A stretch of 64,000 nt of DNA from Citromicrobium sp. UBA3494 (GTDB lineage Bacteria > Pseudomonadota > Alphaproteobacteria > Sphingomonadales > Sphingomonadaceae). The DNA lies in the NCBI GenBank assembly GCA_002377695.1, contig DFQH01000001.1, positions 384,093 to 448,092 on the forward strand, in the 5' to 3' direction. The position numbers and the translations under genes are program-made. How positions within the stretch are numbered: the stretch's first letter is position 1; every line of letters starts with the position of its first letter. The notes beneath the pieces are model-generated. The model did not search any database. It was not told the DNA's origin and saw nothing but the letters and a program-made list of their open reading frames with translations. Below, one piece after another: positions 1 through 9,917 of the stretch.

Positions 1-184
1 GCGGGAACAGCTGCGCCACCTGTTCGCGCGCCACCTCGACCGCCGCCGCCGCCATGCGGCCCATGCGGTGCGGGCTGTGCGGATTGCCGAAGGTCTCGCT
101 CTCCGGCCCGCCGAGCCAAGCAAGCATAGCCTCACGCGCTTCCGGCGCGAGCGGAGTGGTGGCCTGGTAGTCGAGGTAGATCAT
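1..184 (-). CDS. Cysteine desulfurase, N-terminal part (cut by window edge)
   Basis: The reverse strand reads from an ATG at 184 into the window edge, giving about 61 residues that begin MIYLDYQATTPL and continue with a FGNPHSPH motif. This is the usual N-terminus of class V, PLP-dependent cysteine desulfurases of the NifS/IscS type, which take sulfur from L-cysteine for Fe-S cluster assembly. The PLP lysine and the catalytic cysteine lie outside the window. It follows a second desulfurase on the same strand, with a palindromic repeat between them, and sits where a suf-type operon would be expected. The ATG is supported by the immediate family motif. Role in a suf operon is inferred. Confidence 0.85.
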   Translation of the reverse strand, partial: MIYLDYQATTPLAPEAREAMLAWLGGPESETFGNPHSPHRMGRMAAAAVEVAREQVAQLFP

Positions 185-197
185 TTCTCTCTCATAA

Positions 198-283
198 CGT
201 CATTGCGAGCGAAGCGAAGCAATCCAGTGCGGAGTGCGAGACGCCCTGGATTGCCGCGGCGACTGCGTCGCCTCGCAATGACG
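198..283. repeat. REP/MITE-like palindromic repeat between two desulfurase genes
   Basis: Two nested inverted repeats are visible: a perfect 12-base outer pair (198-209 with 272-283) and a perfect 9-base inner pair (219-227 with 246-254), with a short variable centre. The outer arm contains the CATTGCGAG core often seen in dispersed bacterial palindromic repeats. It can fold into a long hairpin and fills nearly the whole gap between two same-strand genes, so it could act on transcript processing or termination. Only one copy of this exact type was seen in the window. Confidence 0.75.
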
Positions 284-289
284 ATAGCT

Positions 290-1363
290 TCAAAGCGAAG
301 CCCAAGCCTCAGCAAACGCATCCAGCTCCTCGGGCGTCGTGCTCCACCCCATGCTGACCCGGATCGTGCGCGCGGCGACATCGTCGGGCACGCCGAAGGC
401 ATCGAGCACACGGCTTTTCTTGAGCGTGCCCGAAGAACACGCGCTGCCTGCCGAGACGGCAAAACCCATCGCGTCGAGGCGGATCAGCTGGGCCTGAGCG
501 CTCATCGTGGGGTGGGCGATCGCGAATATGCCGGTCGTTCCACAAGCGGCCCCAAGTGAAACAACCTGACCAGTCTTCTCGATTGCCTTTTCAAATTCCC
601 ATCGATCGTCACGCGTGGTCGGCCATTCTTCGACGCCACCACATTGGAGAGCCGCTGCCATGCCGAGAACTGCTGGTAGATTTTCGGTCCCTTGGCGGTA
701 GCCGCGCTCATGCCCCCCAACTGGCTCAAGGACAGAGAATTCCCTTACCAGTAGAGCTCCGGCGCCAATTGGTCCGCCAAATTTGTGGGCTGATATCGCA
801 ATCAGGTCGGCCTTCGGTAAATCGAGCTTTCCAGCGCTTTGTGTGCAATCCGCCAAGAGACTGGCATTCGCCTCAGCCGCCATCGTCTGAAACTTATCTT
901 CTTTAAGCCAATACCAGTTCGATCCGACCTCGGGGTTTATATGCTGGACAGCAAGCAACGCTCGACCTTCTCGGGACAAATGTCGCTCAAGAATATCGTA
1001 GTCCAGCTCCCCGCCTTGCAGCAGGCCATGATTGTCGATCGGCAACACCTCCGCATCGGGCGCTGCACGGAACACCGCATCGTGCTCCACCGCACTCACA
1101 ATGCGCCGGTCAACCTTCGCCCGGTTGAGCGCGATCCACAGCGCCTCGCTCGCCCCGCTGGTGAAGATCACCTCGCCGTCCCACGCCAGCGCCGCCTTCA
1201 CCCGCGCGCGGGCATCCTCCAGTGCCTGTTTGGCCTTGCGCCCCTCGGCATGCGGAGACGACGGGTTGGCCCAGATCGCGAACCCCTCCTCCATCGCGGC
1301 CTTGGCCTCGGGCCGCAGGGGTGAGGTGGCAGCATGGTCGAGATAGATGCGCGGCTTGCTCAA
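290..1363 (-). CDS. Cysteine desulfurase (class V aminotransferase), 357 aa
   Basis: Full-length PLP enzyme of the NifS/IscS family. Visible landmarks are the N-terminal YLDHAATSPL, His94 in a VEHDAV context, the Schiff-base Lys194 in SAHKFGGP, and the catalytic Cys309 in SAGSACSSG. It would mobilise sulfur from cysteine as a persulfide for Fe-S cluster or thio-cofactor synthesis in the cytoplasm. It is followed on the same strand by another desulfurase (184-1), so the operon carries two paralogues. The outer thirds have GC near 67-72%, but roughly 540-1010 (residues about 118-274, including the PLP lysine) has GC near 50-53%, suggesting a mosaic gene. The reading frame is intact. Confidence 0.93.
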   Translation of the reverse strand: MSKPRIYLDHAATSPLRPEAKAAMEEGFAIWANPSSPHAEGRKAKQALEDARARVKAALAWDGEVIFTSGASEALWIALNRAKVDRRIVSAVEHDAVFRAAPDAEVLPIDNHGLLQGGELDYDILERHLSREGRALLAVQHINPEVGSNWYWLKEDKFQTMAAEANASLLADCTQSAGKLDLPKADLIAISAHKFGGPIGAGALLVREFSVLEPVGGHERGYRQGTENLPAVLGMAAALQCGGVEEWPTTRDDRWEFEKAIEKTGQVVSLGAACGTTGIFAIAHPTMSAQAQLIRLDAMGFAVSAGSACSSGTLKKSRVLDAFGVPDDVAARTIRVSMGWSTTPEELDAFAEAWASL

Positions 1364-1391
1364 GCGATGCTCGCCGGGATGCTCGAAGTAA

Positions 1392-1419
1392 TTGCGAAAT
1401 GCGGCATAAAGCCTATATA
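1392..1419 (+). promoter_or_regulatory. Possible sigma70-type promoter for the alpha/beta hydrolase
   Basis: TTGCGA (1392-1397) is followed after 16 bases by TATATA (1414-1419), an AT-rich block that stands out in the gap between the divergent desulfurase and hydrolase genes. The expected start of transcription is near 1426, about 60 bases before the hydrolase ATG at 1485. Because the -10 block is palindromic, a minus-strand promoter could overlap it. Confidence 0.4.
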
Positions 1420-1484
1420 GCCGCGCACCTCGCGTGCGCCACCGCCGCTTGTGCCAGCTAAGCTATTTCCGGACCACAGCACCC

Positions 1485-2141
1485 ATGCCCACCGTCATCT
1501 TCCCCGGCCCCGAAGGCCGTCTCGAAGGCCGTTTCTCCCCCCCGCCGCGCCCGCGCGCGCCGGTCGCGCTGATCCTCCACCCGCACCCGCAGGGCGGCGG
1601 CACGATGAACGAGCGGATCACGCAGAGCCTGTACAAGACCTTCGTCGATCGCGGTTTCGCGACGCTGCGCTTCAATTTCCGCGGCGTGGGCCGCAGCCAG
1701 GGCAGCTTCGACAATGGCGTGGGCGAACTCTCCGACGCGGCATCGGCGCTCGACTGGATCCAGTCGATTCACGAGGAAGCGCAGGTCACCTGGGTTGCCG
1801 GTGTGTCCTTCGGCGCGCTGATCGGCATGCAGCTGCTGATGCGCCGCCCCGAAATCCGCGGCTTCATCTCGGTCGGTGCGCCGGCGAGCATGTACGATTT
1901 CAGCTTCCTCGCCCCCTGCCCCGCCAGCGGCATCTTCGTCCACGGCGCTGCCGATACGGTGGTGCCGCCGCCCTCGGTCGGCAAGCTGGTCGAGAAGCTG
2001 CGTACGCAAAAGCACATCACCATTCACCACGAAGAGATTCCGCGTGCCAACCACTTCTTCGAGAAGGAGCACGACGAGATGATGGGCGCGGTGAACAACT
2101 ACCTCGATTTTAGGCTGGACCCGTCCTGTCCGATCCGCTGA
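1485..2141 (+). CDS. Alpha/beta hydrolase, 218 aa
   Basis: The start at the ATG of MPTVIFPGPEG is preferred over a longer upstream frame because the preceding residues look non-coding. The protein has an oxyanion-loop motif HPHPQGGGTM, an NFRGVGRSQG turn, the nucleophile elbow GVSFGA with Ser108, a later acid in HGAADTVVPP and a C-terminal His in RANHFF. This is the small COG2945-type alpha/beta hydrolase, a serine esterase-like cytoplasmic enzyme whose natural substrate is unknown. It diverges from the cysteine desulfurase operon. In related genomes such a hydrolase is often found beside suf-type genes, which I recall rather than see. Substrate cannot be given. Confidence 0.85.
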   Translation: MPTVIFPGPEGRLEGRFSPPPRPRAPVALILHPHPQGGGTMNERITQSLYKTFVDRGFATLRFNFRGVGRSQGSFDNGVGELSDAASALDWIQSIHEEAQVTWVAGVSFGALIGMQLLMRRPEIRGFISVGAPASMYDFSFLAPCPASGIFVHGAADTVVPPPSVGKLVEKLRTQKHITIHHEEIPRANHFFEKEHDEMMGAVNNYLDFRLDPSCPIR

Positions 2142-2276
2142 TACGTCCTTTTTTGCAATGAATTGAGGAACATCAGTCCGTCATTGCAACTTTATTTCGT
2201 ATTCCCAGCGTTCAGGATAAGGGTGTAACATCTCTCCAGAGGCGGCACGAAAGTCGCCCGCAACTGGAGAGATGCC

Positions 2277-2969
2277 ATGGCTTATGCCTATGCCAACCAA
2301 CCGCAGAACCGCGCGGCCGCAATCGCGGGCGTGGCGGCCATCCACGCCGGACTGGGGGCGCTGCTGATCTACGGCTTGGCAACCGGGAGTTTTGCACCGC
2401 CTGAATCGCCCAAGCTTTCCGCCGGGCAGATCCCGATCGAGCCGCCACCGCCGCCCGAGCCGACCGCCGAACCTACGCCAGACAAGGCGCAGGAGGCTTC
2501 TTCACGCCCCGTCGTCGCTCCCCTGCCGCCGACCAGCCTGGCGACGAGCCCGCCACGCGTGGATACGAGCGATATCATCCTGCCCCCGGCGCCGCCGGTT
2601 CCGGTACCCCTGCCCAATGTCGCCCCGACGGTTGCACCGCCTCCGCCGCCGCCCAGCCCGACGCCCAGTTTCGATCCGGTCGCGGCCAGACCGTCGAACA
2701 GCCCGGGCGGCTGGGTGACGCAGGCGGACTATCGCCAGGCATGGATCTCGCGCGAATATACCGGGACGGTGGGCTTCCGCCTGTCGGTCGGCGCGAGCGG
2801 CCGGGTGGAGAACTGCTCCGTCACCAGGTCCAGCGGCGTGTCCGCACTCGATCAGGCGACCTGTCAGCTGATTACCCGCCGCGCGCGGTTCGATCCGGCG
2901 AAGAACGGCCAGGGTCGCGCGGTTGCGGGCACCTATTCCAGCGCGGTCCGCTGGCAGTTGCCGGACTGA
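2277..2969 (+). CDS. TonB-family energy transducer, 230 aa
   Basis: The layout is that of TonB: a short cytoplasmic N-terminus, one membrane segment (about residues 13-39), a long Pro-rich periplasmic linker (about 50-140), and a C-terminal domain with the GWVTQADYRQAW entry and a VTRSSGVSALDQATC stretch like the TonB_C fold. TonB links ExbB/ExbD proton-motive energy to outer-membrane receptors. No exbB/exbD or receptor gene adjoins it, so its partner receptor is unknown. A GGAGAG ribosome site sits just before the ATG. The 135-base gap upstream (2142-2276) is AT-rich and probably holds its promoter. Confidence 0.88.
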   Translation: MAYAYANQPQNRAAAIAGVAAIHAGLGALLIYGLATGSFAPPESPKLSAGQIPIEPPPPPEPTAEPTPDKAQEASSRPVVAPLPPTSLATSPPRVDTSDIILPPAPPVPVPLPNVAPTVAPPPPPPSPTPSFDPVAARPSNSPGGWVTQADYRQAWISREYTGTVGFRLSVGASGRVENCSVTRSSGVSALDQATCQLITRRARFDPAKNGQGRAVAGTYSSAVRWQLPD

Positions 2970-2976
2970 TCGCCGC

Positions 2977-3192
2977 CTAGCTTTCCCCGGTTCCGGGGTC
3001 CGGAATGCTGTTCACCGGCGACCGGCCCTCGGAATCGGGGATGGTCCAGATACCCACGTTCATCAGCGCGACCAGCGCTGCGGCCCCCATCCACAGCGCC
3101 TGCTTGCGGTAACCACGGCGAAACAGCACCACCGCCCCCGCGATCAGCGCGAAGGCGGCAAGGACGAGCAGCGAGAGAACGAGGTCGAGCAT
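2977..3192 (-). CDS. Small two-helix membrane protein, 71 aa, unknown function
   Basis: I place the start at the ATG of MLDLVLSLLVLAAF because it opens directly into a hydrophobic segment; a longer in-frame extension upstream runs into the divergent DUF885 gene and looks unlike coding sequence. Two membrane segments are visible (about residues 2-22 and 33-50), separated by a basic loop RRGYRKQ, with a polar C-terminal tail. It ends 7 bases from the convergent tonB-like gene. I do not recognise a family. Confidence 0.6.
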   Translation of the reverse strand: MLDLVLSLLVLAAFALIAGAVVLFRRGYRKQALWMGAAALVALMNVGIWTIPDSEGRSPVNSIPDPGTGES

Positions 3193-3247
3193 GCCCGTTC
3201 CATACCGCCCAAGCGATTGACGGGAAAGCACCCGCGCTGCATCGTCC

Positions 3248-5095
3248 ATGGTCATGAACGGATTTTCCCTTACCCGCCGCCAGACCCTTGCGGGACTCAC
3301 CGCTTCCACCGCCCTCACGCTGGGCGGCTGTTCCACCATCAGCGGCCCTTCCGCGCTGCGGGACATGACCGTCGCGCCGGACGAATGGCTCGATCAGGTG
3401 GCTTTCGGAATGCTGCAATACGAGCCCGAGCGGGCGACCGCGCTTGGGGTCGATACCGGCGAATATGCGCCGCTGCGCAGCAAGCTGGAAGACCAGTCGA
3501 TCGAAGGCCAGCGCGAATATGCGGCCTATCTGCGCTGGGTCGTCACGCAGATGGAGGGGCTCGACGAAAGCGGGCTCACCCCCGATCAGCAGACCAGCTT
3601 CCAGGTGGTGCGCAGCGCCTTCGCCACCGCGGCCGAGGGTTTCGATCTGCCCTACGGCGATGTCGCGGTCGGCAGCTGGCGCAACGCGCCCTACGTGGTG
3701 ATCCAGAATGTCGGCTCCTATCTGGACATGCCGCGCTTCATGGACAGCACGCACCCGCTCCAGACCGGCGAGGATGCGGAGGCGTACCTGAGGCGGCTGC
3801 AGCAGTTTCCCGCCGTGCTGATGGGAGAGCTGGAACGGATGGAGTCGGCGCGCGCGATGGGCGTCGTCCCGCCGGACTTCCTGCTCGACAAGGCGATTGC
3901 GCAGATGGAGCGCACGCTCGCCGATGCGCAAAGCGGCGAATTGTTCGTGGCGCAGATGAAGATCAATCTGGAAAAGAGCGGCCTGCCGCTCCGTCTCGCT
4001 GCAATGGCGGACCAGTACGTGCGCTTCCCCATCGCGGTCGCGCTGGAAGCCCAGCTGAAAGAGCTCAAGACCCAGCGTGCCATGGCGAAGTCCGATGCGG
4101 GCATGTGGGCACAGCCGGGCGGCGAGGAATGGTACGCCTGGGCGCTGAAGGCGAGCACGACCACCACGCTCTCCCCCGACGAGATTCACGAGCAGGGACT
4201 GGAAGAGCTTGATGCGCTGCACGCGCGGATGGACCCGATCCTGCGCGATATCGGCTACGACAGCGGTTCGGTGGGCGAGCGGATGCAGGCGCTCAGCCGC
4301 GATCCGCGCTATCAGTTTGCGAAGGGCGATCCGGGCCGGGCCGAAATCATGGCCTTCATCAAGGGCCGGATCGACTGGATCACCGCGCAGATGCCGCGCG
4401 CGTTCGACACGCTGGTCGAGCCCAATGTAGAAGTCCGCCGCCTTCCGCTGGCCGAAGAGCCGGGCGCGCCGGGCGCCTATGGCGGCGCGGGCAGCAAGGA
4501 CGGGACGATCCCCGCGCGCATGTGGATCAACCTGCGCACGACCGATCTGCACCGCAAATACGATCTTGCCGACCTTACCTATCACGAGAGCATTCCGGGC
4601 CACGCGTGGGAGGGCGAATTCTCCAACCGCCTGCCGCTGATCCGCTCCATCCTAGCCTTCAACGCCTTTTCCGAAGGCTGGGCGCTGTATGCCGAGCAGC
4701 TGGCGGACGAACTGGGCGCCTACGACGATTTTCAGGTCGGCCGCCTTGGCTACCTGCAATCCCTCGCCTTCCGTGCCTGCCGCCTGGTGGTGGACACCGG
4801 GCTGCACCACAAGCGCTGGACACGCGAACAGGGCCGCCAGTTCTTCGTCGAACGCAATGGCTCCAAGCCGGAGGAAGTGGCCAGCGAGGTGGACCGCTAT
4901 TGCAGCTGGCCGGGCCAGGCCTGCGGCTACAAGATCGGCCATTCGCAGATCGTCGCCCAGCGCGAACGCGCCAAGCGCGCAATGGGCGATGCCTACGATT
5001 TCAAGGGCTTCAACACGGCGGTCGTGCTGGGCGGCAATGCACCGCTCGACGTCATGGAAAAGACGGTCACGCGATACATCGCAAACGCCGGGTAG
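3248..5095 (+). CDS. DUF885 family lipoprotein (putative metallopeptidase), 615 aa
   Basis: The N-terminus has a twin-arginine pair (SLTRRQTLAGL) and a lipobox LTLGGC, predicting Tat or Sec export and anchoring as a lipoprotein. The body matches DUF885 proteins, with the family signature HESIPGHAWE near residue 445 (an HExxxxH-type zinc site) and a downstream EGWALYAEQLADE helix that supplies the third ligand. Such proteins are thought to be zinc peptidases; substrates are unknown. Two ATG codons (3248 and 3254) are possible starts, with no strong way to choose. It diverges from the small membrane protein at 3192. Confidence 0.88.
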   Translation: MVMNGFSLTRRQTLAGLTASTALTLGGCSTISGPSALRDMTVAPDEWLDQVAFGMLQYEPERATALGVDTGEYAPLRSKLEDQSIEGQREYAAYLRWVVTQMEGLDESGLTPDQQTSFQVVRSAFATAAEGFDLPYGDVAVGSWRNAPYVVIQNVGSYLDMPRFMDSTHPLQTGEDAEAYLRRLQQFPAVLMGELERMESARAMGVVPPDFLLDKAIAQMERTLADAQSGELFVAQMKINLEKSGLPLRLAAMADQYVRFPIAVALEAQLKELKTQRAMAKSDAGMWAQPGGEEWYAWALKASTTTTLSPDEIHEQGLEELDALHARMDPILRDIGYDSGSVGERMQALSRDPRYQFAKGDPGRAEIMAFIKGRIDWITAQMPRAFDTLVEPNVEVRRLPLAEEPGAPGAYGGAGSKDGTIPARMWINLRTTDLHRKYDLADLTYHESIPGHAWEGEFSNRLPLIRSILAFNAFSEGWALYAEQLADELGAYDDFQVGRLGYLQSLAFRACRLVVDTGLHHKRWTREQGRQFFVERNGSKPEEVASEVDRYCSWPGQACGYKIGHSQIVAQRERAKRAMGDAYDFKGFNTAVVLGGNAPLDVMEKTVTRYIANAG

Positions 5096-5161
5096 ATGGG
5101 GCGGAGGCACCGGGCGCGTCCCGGCGCATCCGCTATGGCGCCCCTGGCAGCGCGGCAGGCC

Positions 5162-5386
5162 TTACGAGTCCGGCGTGCGCGATGGCTTGCCGATGATCCA
5201 CAGATCCGCATTGGCGCGCGATCGTCTGAGCCTGCAGAGCGGTTGTGCGTCGGCGATGATGTCGAATTCGCGCCCGTCTTTGGTTTCGGTCAGCCAGAAA
5301 ACGAAGGACCCGTCGCGCTTGTCGAAATCACGGGTCGTTTCCTCATGGCTGCCATCCGCTGCGAAGCGAAGCTGGAAGCGGGTCAC
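5162..5386 (-). CDS. Hypothetical protein, 74 aa
   Basis: A small frame with a protein-like amino-acid mix and a balanced charge pattern, starting at a GTG preceded by GGAGG only two bases away. It contains alternating strand-like stretches (RFQLRFAADG, GSFVFWLTET, EFDIIADA), suggesting a small beta-rich protein. It lies convergent to the DUF885 gene and downstream of pckA on the same strand. I recognise no family. The 226-base gap 5387-5612 between it and pckA shows GC-rich inverted sequences but no clear gene. Confidence 0.5.
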   Translation of the reverse strand: MTRFQLRFAADGSHEETTRDFDKRDGSFVFWLTETKDGREFDIIADAQPLCRLRRSRANADLWIIGKPSRTPDS

Positions 5387-5612
5387 TGCCTCCGCGCCTT
5401 TCGGCCGATGATCGATCTTCTGCTCACCGAATTCCCCTTCGAATTGCGAGGGAACTACGCAGCCGGAACGAAAGGAGCGCCCGAACTAACTTTCAGTTAT
5501 TCGTCGACACTTGCAGCGCGACACCGCGCGCCCTGCGCCCGATGCAATTGGGGCCCCGCTCCGGCTTGCACCGTGCGAGGCCCCTTCCTCTCCAACTGGG
5601 AAAGTCGTTGCG

Positions 5613-7223
<1,611 letters not shown>

Positions 7224-7464
7224 TCTCCTGACAGAAAACGTGAACTTGCGGTCCGGGCGCCCCACGCGGAAAGGCCCCTCGACAGCGTTCCATGCAGGAC
7301 TGTGCACGGAGCATCCGCGCAAGCGCTTAATAGCGCGAGAGGGTTCCGTCAAACCGCAGCACGCAGCGCCACGCAAATGGTGCATCACTGCCCGCGCATG
7401 CGTTGTGAGTTCACCACACACGCGCTACTTCAGGGGTCCGATACGCGATCACGGCGAACGAAGC

Positions 7465-8238
7465 ATGGACCAGACGAACGACAGCCCCGAAACCATCTCG
7501 CCCCTGCGCCGCAAGGATCGGCCTGTGGTGGCGCTGGTGGATGATGACCGCAACATCCTGACGACCGTTTCCATCGCGCTGCAGGCCGAAGGCTTCGACA
7601 CGCGCGTCTATTCCGATGGCGAGACCGCGCTGCGTGCCCTGTCCGAAGATGCGCCAGACCTGGCGGTGTTCGACATCAAGATGCCGCGCATGGACGGGAT
7701 GGAACTGCTCGCCAAATTGCGCGAGCGCTCTGCCCTCCCCGTCATCTTCCTCACCAGCAAGGATGACGAGCGGGACGAGGAAGCCGGGTTCGAGATGGGC
7801 GCGGACGATTATATCTCCAAGCCGTTTTCCCTGCGCCTGCTGGTCGCACGCATCCGCGCGATCCTGCGCCGCAGCGGCCTCGACGACGGCACGGCGGATA
7901 CCGCGCAGGACGGCGGGCAACCGGGTGAGTCGCGCGCCAGCTTCAGCCGCGGACAGCTCACCATGGACCCGGCCCGGCATCAGGTGACCTGGGGGGGCAA
8001 GCCGGTCTCGCTCACCGTTACCGAATTCCTGCTGCTGGAGGCGCTGGCCCACCGGCCCGGTGTTATCAAGAGCCGCAATCAGCTGATGGACGCGGCCTAC
8101 CCGGACGACGTCTTCGTGGACGACCGCACGGTGGACAGCCACATCAAGCGCATGCGGCGCAAGTTCCGGCAGGTCGATTCCAGCTTCAGCGCGATCGAGA
8201 CGCTCTATGGCGCAGGATACAGTTTCAGCGATGGCTGA
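7465..8238 (+). CDS. chvI: Response regulator ChvI, OmpR family, 257 aa
   Basis: An N-terminal receiver domain (about residues 20-135) carries the acidic pair in [10 protein letters not shown], the phospho-acceptor Asp70 in [10 protein letters not shown], and the conserved Lys119 in [10 protein letters not shown]-terminal winged helix (about 160-255) has the OmpR-type motif [18 protein letters not shown]. The wording [24 protein letters not shown] is close to ChvI of rhizobia. The partner kinase chvG follows after 2 bases. ChvGI in alphaproteobacteria governs envelope and acid-type stress and carbon metabolism; that role is known for the family and inferred here. A longer upstream frame exists, but the ATG at MDQTND is the natural start. 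Confidence 0.93.
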   Translation: MDQTNDSPETISPLRRKDRPVVALVDDDRNILTTVSIALQAEGFDTRVYSDGETALRALSEDAPDLAVFDIKMPRMDGMELLAKLRERSALPVIFLTSKDDERDEEAGFEMGADDYISKPFSLRLLVARIRAILRRSGLDDGTADTAQDGGQPGESRASFSRGQLTMDPARHQVTWGGKPVSLTVTEFLLLEALAHRPGVIKSRNQLMDAAYPDDVFVDDRTVDSHIKRMRRKFRQVDSSFSAIETLYGAGYSFSDG

Positions 8239-8240
8239 GC

Positions 8241-9833
8241 ATGCCGCAGAATAGGGTCGGCATGCGCCGCATTGCCCGCCCGCTTGAGCGGGTAGGTTTT
8301 TTCTCCCGCATATCGCTCACCACCCGCATCCTGCTGGTGAACATCCTGCCGCTGGTCCTGCTGGGCGGCGGGATCGTCTACCTCGATTCCTACCGTGCGC
8401 AGCTGCTGGACGAACGCTACAAGCTCGCCCGGATCGAGGCGCAGATCACCGCGGAAGCGCTCGCCGGGGCGACCCGCCAGCGGCAGGACGCGCTGCTGCT
8501 GCAGATCGCCAAGGAACAGGACATGCGCCTGCGCCTGTTCGACCCGGAGGGGCAGCTGATCGCCGACAGTTTCGATCTGGGCGAACCGACCTTCACGCTC
8601 GACGATCCGACCGATGATCCGTTCGAACTGCGCTTTGCGCGCTTCCTCGACCAGATCGTGGACACGATGGTCAGCGCGCAGCCCGTGCCGCGCTATATCG
8701 AACCTGAATCGAACATCGCGGATTCCTGGCCCGAACTGCAGCGCGCCCGCGAGCTGGGCATCTCGCAGATAGAATTGCGGCAGGCGGCGGACCGCACGCC
8801 GGTGATCACGGCAGCTGCGCCGGTCGGCCTGCAGGGCTCCACGCTGCTGACCACGCGCAACGCCATCGACATAACCGAATCGGTCCGCAACGCGCGCTCC
8901 ACGCTGGGCACGGGCGTGTTCTTCGCGCTGCTCGCCTCGATCATGCTCTCGCTCTTCCTTGCCCGCACCATCGTCACCCCGCTGCAGACGCTCGCCAAGG
9001 CGGCGCAGCGCGTGCGGCTGGGGCGCGAGCGCGAGGTGCAGGTGCCGCGCCTGCCCGACCGGCGCGACGAGATCGGCATGCTGGCCCGCGCGGTGGCGGA
9101 TATGACCGATGCGCTGCGCCAGCGGATCGACGCGGTCGAACATTTCGCCGCGGACGTTGCGCACGAGATCAAGAACCCGCTCGCTTCCCTGCGCAGTGCG
9201 ACAGAATCGCTGGGCACGGTGGACGATCCCGAACTGCGCGCGCAGCTGCTCGACATTGCGACCCACGACGTGCGCCGGATCGATCGCCTGGTGACGGAAA
9301 TTTCGGACGCCAGCCGGATCGACGCCGAAATGTCGCGCGCAACCTTTTCGCAGGTGGACCTTGTGGCACTGGTGACCAACATCATCGAAAGGCGCCGCAA
9401 CCGGGGAATCGACGAGGGGTGCGAAATCGTGTTCGAACATGCCCGCCGGTCCAGCCGGGTGATGGGCGTACCCGAAAGGCTCGAGCGCGTGATCGACAAC
9501 CTGCTGGACAATGCCGTGTCCTTCTCCCCGCCGGGCGGGACCATCCGCGTCTCGATCGAGCATGATAGCCATGCGACGATCCTTTCGGTCATGGACGAAG
9601 GGCCGGGAATTGCACCGGAGGCGCGCGCCAAGGTGTTCGAACGGTTCCATTCGGACCGGCCCGAAGACGAAGGCTTCGGCGATCACAGCGGCCTCGGCCT
9701 GGCCATTGCACGCACGATAGCCGAAGCGCATGACGGCATGCTGAGTGCCCAGGACCGGCCCGATGGCCTTCCCGGCGCCTGCATGGTGCTGGCCCTGCCC
9801 CCCATCCCTGAGGACGAGCCTGCGGGTGGGTGA
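8241..9833 (+). CDS. chvG: Sensor histidine kinase ChvG, 530 aa
   Basis: Membrane sensor kinase partnered with ChvI. Order of parts: first membrane segment (about residues 28-48, LTTRILLVNILPLVLLGG), a periplasmic stimulus-sensing domain of about 190 residues, second membrane segment (about 235-255), HAMP, the dimerisation/phosphoacceptor helix with His308 in VAHEIKNPLASL, and an HATPase domain with N-box LLDNAVSFSPPGG, G1 MDEGPGI and G2 GLGLAIA. The stop of chvI and this ATG are 2 bases apart, so the pair is translationally linked. It is followed directly by rapZ; no hprK lies between, although that is its usual neighbour. Confidence 0.93.
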   Translation: MPQNRVGMRRIARPLERVGFFSRISLTTRILLVNILPLVLLGGGIVYLDSYRAQLLDERYKLARIEAQITAEALAGATRQRQDALLLQIAKEQDMRLRLFDPEGQLIADSFDLGEPTFTLDDPTDDPFELRFARFLDQIVDTMVSAQPVPRYIEPESNIADSWPELQRARELGISQIELRQAADRTPVITAAAPVGLQGSTLLTTRNAIDITESVRNARSTLGTGVFFALLASIMLSLFLARTIVTPLQTLAKAAQRVRLGREREVQVPRLPDRRDEIGMLARAVADMTDALRQRIDAVEHFAADVAHEIKNPLASLRSATESLGTVDDPELRAQLLDIATHDVRRIDRLVTEISDASRIDAEMSRATFSQVDLVALVTNIIERRRNRGIDEGCEIVFEHARRSSRVMGVPERLERVIDNLLDNAVSFSPPGGTIRVSIEHDSHATILSVMDEGPGIAPEARAKVFERFHSDRPEDEGFGDHSGLGLAIARTIAEAHDGMLSAQDRPDGLPGACMVLALPPIPEDEPAGG

Positions 9834-9861
9834 ACACAACCGGGGCCGCCGGACCTATAAT
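9831..9861 (+). promoter_or_regulatory. Possible internal promoter ahead of rapZ
   Basis: A perfect TATAAT at 9856-9861, striking in a GC-rich genome, lies between chvG and the preferred rapZ start. Upstream, TGAACA at 9831-9836 is a weak -35 with a long 19-base spacer. It would let rapZ, the EIIA gene and the HPr gene be expressed apart from chvI-chvG. Confidence 0.35.
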
Positions 9862-9917
9862 ACGTGTACGCAATGCCGCCGGCGCGCGGCGAACCGTCGA
9901 CAGAGGAACGCGAAGCG

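Noticed and set aside
2933..4603. 556-residue minus-strand frame across the DUF885 gene
   Set aside because: Composition is antisense-like and the plus strand encodes a recognisable lipoprotein with a zinc motif.
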